Below, in pieces: positions 1 through 4,540 of a stretch of DNA of 5,945 bases. The first letter of the stretch is position 1, and every line of letters begins with the position of its first letter. This DNA comes from an uncultured Oscillospiraceae bacterium. Its GTDB lineage: Bacteria; Bacillota; Clostridia; Oscillospirales; Oscillospiraceae. The position numbers and the translations under genes are program-made. Below the pieces are notes generated by a model that made no database searches, was not told the origin of the DNA, and saw only the letters and a list, made by a program, of their open reading frames with translations. Where the stretch lies: contig CAJTLI010000079.1 of NCBI GenBank assembly GCA_910577525.1, forward strand, positions 1 through 5,945. Reading direction: 5' to 3'.

Positions 1-140
1 AGCGCCGCCCCGCCGTACTGCACCAGCCCCAGCAGACCGCCGCCCACATAGGGGGCCAGAAGCAGGGCCAGCCAGACCACGGGGATAACTCCGCAGGCGT
101 AGAGGGTCAGGTGGGCCTTGGAAAACTTATCTTGCCTCAC
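1..140 (-). CDS. VirD4/TraG-like type IV coupling protein, N-terminal fragment (runs off window)
   Basis: Only the first 46 codons are visible. Translation from a GTG at 140-138 gives MRQDKFSKAHLTLYACGVIP and then a long hydrophobic stretch (about residues 10-42: VVWLALLLAPYVGGGLLGLV), which fits one or two membrane-spanning helices. VirD4-like coupling proteins begin this way before their cytoplasmic ATPase domain. In transfer operons of Gram-positive elements the coupling ATPase commonly lies next to a DUF3801/PcfB gene, as here. It would receive the relaxase-DNA complex and pump it into the secretion channel. The GTG start is supported by a strong AAAAAAGGAGGG site 7 nt upstream. The start overlaps the end of the 63-residue gene by 14 nt, which suggests coupled translation. 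No Walker motif is visible because the gene is truncated by the window, so the family call rests on the membrane N-terminus and context. Confidence 0.72.
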   Translation of the reverse strand, partial: MRQDKFSKAHLTLYACGVIPVVWLALLLAPYVGGGLLGLVQYGGAA

Positions 141-318
141 GGTCGGCCCTCCTTTTTTCCCGCTTGGTGGGGGCGTCAATGACCTTGAGAATGAGGTCGT
201 CCACGTCCTCGGTGGGCTTGCCGTCCCGGAGGGCGTCGTTGCGGAAGTCGGTCAGACCCGCCACCATAAGCCGCTGCTCGAAGCCGTTCAGCGTGACCGC
301 ACGTTTTTCATCACGCAT
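127..318 (-). CDS. Small charged hypothetical protein (63 aa) of a conjugation operon
   Basis: I do not recognise a named family. The protein begins MRDEKRAVTLNGFEQRLMVA and is very rich in charged residues. It has a central acidic segment (TEDVDDLILKVID, about residues 36-48) followed by a strongly basic tail (TKREKRRADREAR, 51-63). No membrane segment or cysteine motif is present. The ATG at 318 has a good GGAGGG site (325-330) 6 nt upstream, formed right after the stop of the ArdC-like gene (TAA at 331-333), and its end overlaps the coupling-protein start. Its position between an ArdC-like gene and a VirD4-like gene, with good translation signals, supports a real gene. A role as accessory or adaptor for the coupling protein or relaxosome is inference only. 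Confidence 0.75.
   Translation of the reverse strand: MRDEKRAVTLNGFEQRLMVAGLTDFRNDALRDGKPTEDVDDLILKVIDAPTKREKRRADREAR
147..158 (-). promoter_or_regulatory. Ribosome-binding site deciding the GTG start of the coupling protein
   Basis: The minus strand reads AAAAAAGGAGGG here. The AGGAGG core ends 7 nt before the GTG at 140-138. It lies within the 3' end of the 63-residue gene, so ribosomes finishing that gene can reinitiate. No ATG in this frame is nearby. Confidence 0.75.
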
Positions 319-330
319 AGAACGCCCTCC

Positions 331-1215
331 TTATCTCGCACCGCTGTCCCGGTTTTTCTGTGCCTTTTCCTGAGCCTGGAACAGCCGGTTCATGTCGGCG
401 GTGATGGTGCCAGCCACGTCCCGCATGACGCCCGCCTCGGCCCGGAGCGCCTTGGCGTCCATCATGGCGTAGCTCTCCGGCAGGCGGTCAAAGGAAAAGC
501 CCTCCACCGACACGCCGTTGCGCTTGCACAGCATATAGGACACGCTGTACGCCGTGAAGTCGGGGCTTTCACAGGCGATGCTGCCCTTGTCCATGTGGGC
601 GCGGGCCAGCTCCTGGGCCACCCCCCGGAAGATGGTGGGGGCGTCCAGCCCTTGCCGCACATAGATCACGCTGTTCTGCGGGTGATAGGCCACGTTGACG
701 CCCTCCAGCAGTTCGTTGGAGATGGAGAAGCGGCAAGGGGCGTTGTTCATCAGGGCTTTCAGCAGGAGCCGCTCGTCACGGGCCACGGCGGGGGCGGGCC
801 GCTGGTTGGCCCTGGTCTGAGAAATATCAAAGACCTTTTTCACATTGTAGGACACGCCCACGCTGCCATCGTCCTTTTTGTACTCCTTGCCGGGTTCCAG
901 GATGGTGATGGCGTCCTGGCCCCGCTTGACGTACACGCCGTCGGCCTTCCAGGTGTCGAAGTCGGCCAGCTTGGTGGCCTCCGGGCATTGGGCGGCGATC
1001 AGGATGGCGTTGCTCACGGAGTAGAGGTCAAAGCGGGCCTGCACATCCAGATAGGCCCGGAACACACCGCCGTCCACGCCCATGTCGTGAACGTGGCTGT
1101 CGATCATGGCGTAGATGCCCTCGCGCTCCGCCTGCTTTCTCGCCGCCCATGCCTCCTTGTCAAATTCCTCCTGCGGGGCGGGCTGGCTGGTGAACAGATC
1201 ATCATAATTCGGCAT
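331..1215 (-). CDS. ArdC-like protein with ssDNA-binding N-terminus and degenerate metallopeptidase-like C-terminus
   Basis: The 294-residue product matches the ArdC-like layout. Residues about 30-110 carry the N-terminal pattern seen in ArdC proteins: FRAYLDVQARFDLYSVSNA, then an A-Q-C-P-E-A-T segment, then DFDTWKADGVYVKRGQDAI and ITILEP. ArdC N-domains bind single-stranded DNA and are linked to antirestriction during conjugative entry. The C-terminal part (about 165-245) resembles the ImmA/IrrE-type zincin region, but where HExxH is expected it reads QELARAH (201-207), so two zinc ligands appear lost. The ATG at 1215 follows an AAGGAG site 8 nt upstream, embedded in the last codons of the pcfB-like gene, whose stop is only 2 nt away. 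It probably binds or protects incoming DNA in the recipient. Antirestriction is inferred, not shown. Confidence 0.8.
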   Translation of the reverse strand: MPNYDDLFTSQPAPQEEFDKEAWAARKQAEREGIYAMIDSHVHDMGVDGGVFRAYLDVQARFDLYSVSNAILIAAQCPEATKLADFDTWKADGVYVKRGQDAITILEPGKEYKKDDGSVGVSYNVKKVFDISQTRANQRPAPAVARDERLLLKALMNNAPCRFSISNELLEGVNVAYHPQNSVIYVRQGLDAPTIFRGVAQELARAHMDKGSIACESPDFTAYSVSYMLCKRNGVSVEGFSFDRLPESYAMMDAKALRAEAGVMRDVAGTITADMNRLFQAQEKAQKNRDSGAR

Positions 1216-1217
1216 AG

Positions 1218-2093
1218 TTATCTCTCCTTTAACCGTTTGGGTTTATACTTTCGCGGGGTCTTGTGTTTCGGCCCCTTGGTGGGCTTGGACTGCTCCTTGC
1301 CCCTTGCCGCCTTTTCCCTCTGTTCCGCCTTGATGTCGTTCAACTCCTGCCGGACAGAACAACGGGAACGCTCCTGCGGATCAGAAGTACCCGGTGCGGC
1401 TGGCTCTTTGGGCTTTGAGGTAGGCTCGGACTGACGGGATTTCTCGATCCGGCCCTCGGTGGGGTTTTCGGTCTGCCCTTCCTCCCTGGTGGGGGAAGCA
1501 CCCAGCACCGCCTCTAAGAAATCATCGTTGTCCTGTTCGGGCGCGGTGCGCTCCGGGACGGGCAGTTCTCCGTCCTGTGCCGGGGGCGGGGAGAACATCG
1601 CGTCCAGCAGATCGTCCACCTCCTGCTCGGTCATCGGCTCCGCCGCCGCTGGCGCTTCCGGGGCGTCGTTCTGCTGGGCCTCCCGGCTCTGTTCGATCTC
1701 TCGCCTGACCTCGGCCATATCCACCGTAGCCAGGTTGAAACGCTCAAAGATACGGTTGATCTTGCTGGCGTCCTCGGCCCGCACCATGATGTCGGTCAGC
1801 CCGTCCGTGGCGTCCCGGTCTTTCAGGACGCAGTAGAGGACGCCGTACTTCTTGGCCTCCCGGCAAAAGAGCTGGAGGTCGCTGTCCTTCACGGCGAACA
1901 CCTTCAGCTCCTTGCCGCTGCGGAGCATATTGGTCAGGCGGGTCTTGCCCTTGGTTTTCTTCTGCTCCCGCAGGATGGCATAAAGAATAATGGCAATCTG
2001 CTTGGCACCCTCACCGGCCAGCTTCACCGCTACCTCGCCTGTTTCCAGAGACATCCTCACGACCTGCTCCGCCGCGTCGCCTGAATAGCTCAT
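1218..2093 (-). CDS. pcfB: PcfB-like DUF3801 protein, relaxosome accessory/docking factor
   Basis: The 291-residue product starts MSYSGDAAEQVVRMSLETGE and carries a compact N-terminal domain (about 10-135) typical of DUF3801. This includes VKLAGEGAKQIAIILYAILR, the basic KKTKGKTRLTNMLRSGKELK stretch, and the beta-rich KYGVLYCVLKDRD region. In Enterococcus pCF10, PcfB is a relaxosome component that works with the relaxase PcfG and the coupling protein PcfC. Here too it sits between a relaxase and a coupling protein. The C-terminal half (136-291) looks disordered: acidic and proline-rich, then very lysine/arginine-rich at the end (KGPKHKTPRKYKPKRLKER). It holds two copies of an EQxxDD(L/F)L(D/E)A motif at 156-165 and 186-195. 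The ATG at 2093 has an AAAGGAG site (2104-2110) about 10 nt upstream and lies 83 nt inside the relaxase gene. Confidence 0.85.
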   Translation of the reverse strand: MSYSGDAAEQVVRMSLETGEVAVKLAGEGAKQIAIILYAILREQKKTKGKTRLTNMLRSGKELKVFAVKDSDLQLFCREAKKYGVLYCVLKDRDATDGLTDIMVRAEDASKINRIFERFNLATVDMAEVRREIEQSREAQQNDAPEAPAAAEPMTEQEVDDLLDAMFSPPPAQDGELPVPERTAPEQDNDDFLEAVLGASPTREEGQTENPTEGRIEKSRQSEPTSKPKEPAAPGTSDPQERSRCSVRQELNDIKAEQREKAARGKEQSKPTKGPKHKTPRKYKPKRLKER

Positions 2094-3477
2094 GCTGTGT
2101 CAACTCCTTTCGTTCGGTTTCCTTTTGCTTTACCAGCCGTTCCAGGTTTTCCTTGACCTGCCCGGAACGCTGGGCGATGCCGTCACATAAGACCACCTCC
2201 TTTCGTGCCGCCCTGATACGGCTGGACAGGTCGCTGATTTTGCCTTTCACCTTATCGACGGCCCCAGGGTCGTCCTGCCGATTGAGCCGCCGTAGCTCCT
2301 TACGGAGTTCCTGCCGCTGGGCGGTCAGAGCGTCTACCTCCGCCGACGCCGTTTCCCGGTGGGTGGTCAGCTCCCCGATGGTGCCGATGCGGTGTTTCCC
2401 CAAAAAACGGGTTTCCGCGTCCAGCCTTTCCAGCTTGGCGATGTCCTCCCGCAAGAAAAAAGACACACGCTTGACGGATGCCGGTCGTTTGACGATGATG
2501 TGCAATTCATAACAGTAGCGGAAGTATAACGCCCTCAAGCCGGTGATCTTCTTTCGTGGTTTTCTCCGCACCCGGTAACTGGGGGGTGGACGATGTACCA
2601 CTTCCGGGAACGGGACTATCTTTTGGACATTTTGCAAAATACGTTCCTTAATTTCGTCCGGCGTGTACCCCTTACCCAGCTTGTGGAAACGGAAGTAACC
2701 ATTAGCGTCAGGCGGTTTCAGGGCCGGATATTTCAGGGGCTTGCCGCCCTTGCCCCTTGTTTTGAGCAGGTAGCCCATCTCGCCCATCACCCGCAGAAAG
2801 TCGCGCTCGGTAGTGGAGGCACGGATGGCCCGGTCAATGTCCGCCCGGATGGTGCCCCGGTGGGTGGGCTTGCCGTTCTGCTCCGCCTGCCATTCGGCGT
2901 AGTGCTTGGCCCGCCCGCCGGGGTTCTCAATGACGGAGATGGCATACTCCCGGCAAAGCCGGTCTGACACCTCCCGCAAACAGGCATAGTCGGCAGGGGT
3001 ATTGTGGAATTTGATACCGTCCCGGAACGAAACAGAATTGATGACAAAATGGGTGTGATAATGGCCGGTATTACAGTGAGTAGCCACTACCACTTCAAGA
3101 CGGTCGCCCCAAAGCTCCTGGGCCAGCTTTACGCCGATCTCATGGGCAATCTCCGCTGTGACTTCATCGGCCTTAAAGGACTGATACCCGTGGTAACAGG
3201 CCCGCCCTCCCAGCTTATACCGGCCTGACAATCCCTGCCATAGCTTTTTCGTTTCAATAAACTGATGTGCGGCGGTATCTTCTTCACAGTTCAGACAGGT
3301 TACATAGGAGCGGCACTCGGTTTTCATTTCGTTAGCGGCGTATTCCACCACATTGTCAACAGCGTGGAGGGATGCCTGTTCCTCATAGCTGGCCTCGGTG
3401 GTTTTTTCCGGGTTCCGGGCATAGTTTATCACCTTATCCACGCGCCCTTTGATGGGCCAAAGCGAAGTGACCGCCAT
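2011..3477 (-). CDS. MobP-type relaxase (relaxase/mobilization nuclease domain)
   Basis: The 488-residue product is the DNA-nicking transesterase of the transfer system. It would cut oriT and stay covalently bound to the 5' end. The N-terminal relaxase domain covers about residues 1-260. Tyr19 in KVINYARNPEKT is the likely catalytic residue, in the usual motif I setting. The metal-binding motif III is VATHCNTGHYHTHFVIN, with His134, His139, His141 and His143. A SFKADEVTAEIAHEIG segment (about 100-115) is also typical. Residues about 340-460 are rich in Glu, Lys, Arg and Leu and probably form a coiled coil. The start ATG lies 1 nt after the mobC stop, so translation is probably coupled. The last 28 residues (RRRGGAGRED onward, low complexity) overlap the pcfB-like gene in another frame. 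Confidence 0.9.
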   Translation of the reverse strand: MAVTSLWPIKGRVDKVINYARNPEKTTEASYEEQASLHAVDNVVEYAANEMKTECRSYVTCLNCEEDTAAHQFIETKKLWQGLSGRYKLGGRACYHGYQSFKADEVTAEIAHEIGVKLAQELWGDRLEVVVATHCNTGHYHTHFVINSVSFRDGIKFHNTPADYACLREVSDRLCREYAISVIENPGGRAKHYAEWQAEQNGKPTHRGTIRADIDRAIRASTTERDFLRVMGEMGYLLKTRGKGGKPLKYPALKPPDANGYFRFHKLGKGYTPDEIKERILQNVQKIVPFPEVVHRPPPSYRVRRKPRKKITGLRALYFRYCYELHIIVKRPASVKRVSFFLREDIAKLERLDAETRFLGKHRIGTIGELTTHRETASAEVDALTAQRQELRKELRRLNRQDDPGAVDKVKGKISDLSSRIRAARKEVVLCDGIAQRSGQVKENLERLVKQKETERKELTQHELFRRRGGAGREDVSGNRRGSGEAGR

Positions 3478-3478
3478 A

Positions 3479-3799
3479 TCAGTCCGGCATCGTGTAGGCG
3501 TCCACGATCAGCTTCTCAACCATGCGGAGATCGGCCACCTCCTTGCGGAGCTGGGGCACATCCAGCAGGCCGATGGAGTTGGCCCGCTTCAGAAGCTGAT
3601 TGAGGTTGCTCCCCACGCGCCGCACTTCCTGGATCAGCACGGGCACATCAGCGGTCGGCCCGTCCCTGACCTCCTTATCGGCGACAGCCGCACGGATGAA
3701 GCCCTCACGGGACAGGTGTGATCTGCGGATTTTTTTCGTCAGCGCGTCCAGCTCGTCCTTGGAAAAATATACGACGACGCGGCAGTTCCGTTTTCTCAA
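3479..3799 (-). CDS. mobC: MobC-like relaxosome accessory protein
   Basis: The 106-residue product contains the MobC signature VRRVGSNLNQLLKRANSIG at about residues 59-77, preceded by a ribbon-helix-helix-like N-terminus (RNCRVVVYFSKDELDAL, then a helix ending SREGFIRAAV). MobC proteins bind and open DNA at oriT next to the nic site and help the relaxase load. I place the start at a TTG (3799-3797) because an AAAGGAGCG site at 3807-3815 lies 7-9 nt upstream and the conserved fold begins at once. The frame stays open to an ATG at 3844, but that start would bury the ribosome-binding site in coding sequence and add a non-conserved N-terminus. The gene directly precedes the relaxase, the usual order. 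Confidence 0.87.
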   Translation of the reverse strand: MRKRNCRVVVYFSKDELDALTKKIRRSHLSREGFIRAAVADKEVRDGPTADVPVLIQEVRRVGSNLNQLLKRANSIGLLDVPQLRKEVADLRMVEKLIVDAYTMPD

Positions 3800-3806
3800 A
3801 ATGAAA

Positions 3807-3815
3807 CGCTCCTTT
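3807..3815 (-). promoter_or_regulatory. Ribosome-binding site supporting a TTG start for mobC
   Basis: The minus strand reads AAAGGAGCG. The spacing to the TTG at 3799 is 7-9 nt depending on how the core is counted. The next upstream ATG in frame (3844) has no comparable site. Confidence 0.65.
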
Positions 3816-3839
3816 CTGAAAGTCGGTTGTAAATGCGGG

Positions 3840-3866
3840 GTCATAGGGGCGGCAAGCCCCTGTCAA
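3840..3866 (-). promoter_or_regulatory. Possible promoter for mobC-relaxase genes
   Basis: The minus strand has a perfect TTGACA -35 box (3866-3861), a 15-nt spacer and TATGAC (3845-3840, four of six matches to TATAAT). The spacer is shorter than the ideal 17 and is almost wholly occupied by a 6-bp-stem inverted repeat. Its position 40-65 nt before mobC is sensible. This is a weak prediction from sequence alone. Confidence 0.3.
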
Positions 3867-3932
3867 GCGGCCTTTGCTGTAGCAAAGGCGTTGCTTGTTA
3901 AGACAATACCGCCCTCTGCGCCTGCGGCGCAG
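3845..3932. other. oriT: Candidate oriT region: three perfect inverted repeats upstream of mobC
   Basis: This non-coding gap between the 59-residue gene and mobC holds three perfect inverted repeats in 88 bases. The first has arms AGGGGC (3845-3850) and GCCCCT (3856-3861) around GGCAA. The second has 9-bp arms GCCTTTGCT (3870-3878) and AGCAAAGGC (3881-3889) with a 2-nt centre. The third has 7-bp arms CTGCGCC (3916-3922) and GGCGCAG (3926-3932) around TGC. None is followed by a T-run, so they are unlikely to be terminators. Origins of transfer usually lie just upstream of mobC/relaxase genes and carry inverted repeats next to nic. I cannot identify the nick site, so the oriT call is inference from position and structure. 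Confidence 0.5.
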
Positions 3933-3951
3933 GAGAACGTGCGGGGTAGGT

Positions 3952-4131
3952 TCAAGCCCGGTCGGATTCCCCCCTGGCGGGGCGGGCCGCAAGCCAATAC
4001 TCCCGCTTGGCCTGCATATATTCGTCATAGGCAAGCTGGCGGTTGATGCGGTCGAGCCATGCCCACTCTGCTGGGGAAACACGGCGGGCGGGCCTGGGAG
4101 GGGGCTTGCTCTGCGGCGGTTTGCCCTGCAT
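3952..4131 (-). CDS. Uncharacterised 59-aa basic protein between repeat array and candidate oriT
   Basis: I recognise no family. Translation from ATG 4131-4129 gives MQGKPPQSKPPPRPARRVSP, a proline/arginine-rich and probably unstructured head. A compact helical part follows (AEWAWLDRINRQLAYDEYMQ, then AKREYWLAARPARGESDRA), rich in Trp, Tyr and charged residues, ending at TGA 3954-3952. An almost ideal AAAAGGAGGT site (4141-4150) stands 8-10 nt upstream, which is the main reason to accept it as a real gene. It lies in the same direction as all its neighbours, after the ParR-like gene and repeat cluster and before the candidate oriT and mobC. The basic head would suit nucleic-acid binding or protein docking, but no function can be assigned. 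Confidence 0.65.
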   Translation of the reverse strand: MQGKPPQSKPPPRPARRVSPAEWAWLDRINRQLAYDEYMQAKREYWLAARPARGESDRA

Positions 4132-4140
4132 AGAAAAAAC

Positions 4141-4150
4141 ACCTCCTTTT
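4141..4150 (-). promoter_or_regulatory. Strong ribosome-binding site for the 59-aa gene
   Basis: The minus strand reads AAAAGGAGGT, close to the full anti-Shine-Dalgarno complement, followed by a T-rich 9-nt spacer and ATG. It is the best such site in the window and the main evidence that the short gene is translated. Confidence 0.75.
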
Positions 4151-4158
4151 TTCAGCGA

Positions 4159-4264
4159 GTGACGCCAAAAATGACACCATAATCAGTTGAGCCGCAAAAA
4201 AGTGACGCCATTTTTAGCGTCACGGGGGCTTTTGAGGGAAAAGTGACATCAAATTTGGCGTCAC
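4159..4264. repeat. Cluster of six TGACGCCA-type half-sites (candidate partition centromere)
   Basis: Six related 9-mers lie in 106 bases: GTGACGCCA at 4159-4167 (+), ATGACACCA at 4171-4179 (+), GTGACGCCA at 4202-4210 (+), GTGACGCTA at 4223-4215 (-), GTGACATCA at 4243-4251 (+) and GTGACGCCA at 4264-4256 (-). The last four make two 22-bp imperfect palindromes (4202-4223, 4243-4264) with A/T-rich centres. Unit starts are 43 and 41 bp apart, about four helical turns, which would put sites on one face of the DNA. The array begins 2 bp after the ParR-like stop codon. Small ribbon-helix-helix proteins of actin-type partition systems bind such arrays, so a parC-like centromere is the leading reading. 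An operator for the 59-aa gene or a relaxosome site are alternatives. Confidence 0.7.
4196..4223 (-). terminator. Terminator-like hairpin inside the repeat cluster
   Basis: On the minus strand the palindrome 4223-4202 forms a 7-bp stem (GTGACGC/GCGTCAC, 8-nt loop) followed at once by six T residues (4201-4196). This has the shape of an intrinsic terminator for the parM-parR pair. The neighbouring palindrome (4264-4243) is also followed by four T residues, but its stem has mismatches. Because the arms are members of the repeat family, the resemblance may be a by-product of protein-binding sites. Confidence 0.4.
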
Positions 4265-4266
4265 CG

Positions 4267-4536
4267 TCAAAAGCTGTTCAGAAAATCCATAATCGTGTCG
4301 TCCGCTCCATCCTCGCTGACGGCCTCCGTCCGCACAGACTGAACAGGGACTTGGCGCAGGGCGGCGGAAAGTTCCTCGCGGATAATGCCGCGTACCATGC
4401 CGCCGATACGAGCCGCCTGCTCCGCCTGATTGACAATAGCCAGCACAGCCCTGTTCATGGATGCCGGGTTCAGGCCCCGCAGGTACTCCCACGCCTGTCT
4501 GTCCTCCGGGTTATCAAGGTCAAAGCGGATGGTCAT
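4267..4536 (-). CDS. ParR-like small partner of the ParM-type ATPase
   Basis: The 89-residue product starts MTIRFDLDNPEDRQAWEYLR and continues with a second probable helix (ASMNRAVLAIVNQAEQAARI). A strand-helix-helix start of this kind suits the ribbon-helix-helix fold of ParR-type DNA-binding adaptors. The C-terminus ends in an acidic plus hydrophobic tail (DGADDTIMDFLNSF). ParR proteins use a short C-terminal tail to cap ParM filaments, so this feature fits, though the match is not by sequence identity. The start at 4536 lies 4 nt after the parM-like stop (4541-4543). The frame is open further upstream, to 4623, but that would overlap the end of the ATPase gene, so I prefer the internal ATG despite a weak ribosome site, relying on coupling. 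The repeat array follows the stop directly. The partner role is inferred from position and fold. Confidence 0.68.
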   Translation of the reverse strand: MTIRFDLDNPEDRQAWEYLRGLNPASMNRAVLAIVNQAEQAARIGGMVRGIIREELSAALRQVPVQSVRTEAVSEDGADDTIMDFLNSF

Positions 4537-4540
4537 TCGT

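Noticed and set aside
118..1434. 438-residue plus-strand open frame
   Set aside because: It is antisense to the ArdC-like and pcfB-like genes, has no recognisable domain or ribosome site, and is a product of GC-rich codon bias on the opposite strand.
2096..2101. TTGACA just before the pcfB-like start as a promoter
   Set aside because: It falls between the ribosome-binding site and the start codon, where a -35 box could not drive this gene; chance match.
3800..3844. Upstream ATG (3844) as mobC start
   Set aside because: It would place the ribosome-binding site within coding sequence and add a non-conserved N-terminus; the TTG at 3799 is correctly spaced.
3870..3889. 9-bp-arm inverted repeat as an intrinsic terminator
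   Set aside because: No T-run follows on either strand and the 2-nt centre is too short for a normal loop, so a protein-binding or oriT element is more likely.
3845..3932. Riboswitch or CRISPR-like array
   Set aside because: The inverted repeats are unrelated to each other in sequence and no repeated unit with regular spacers exists.
3705..4142. 145-residue minus-strand frame across mobC, candidate oriT and the 59-aa gene
   Set aside because: It overlaps mobC in another frame, has an implausible Arg/Pro-rich composition and competes with the 59-aa gene, which has a far better start signal.
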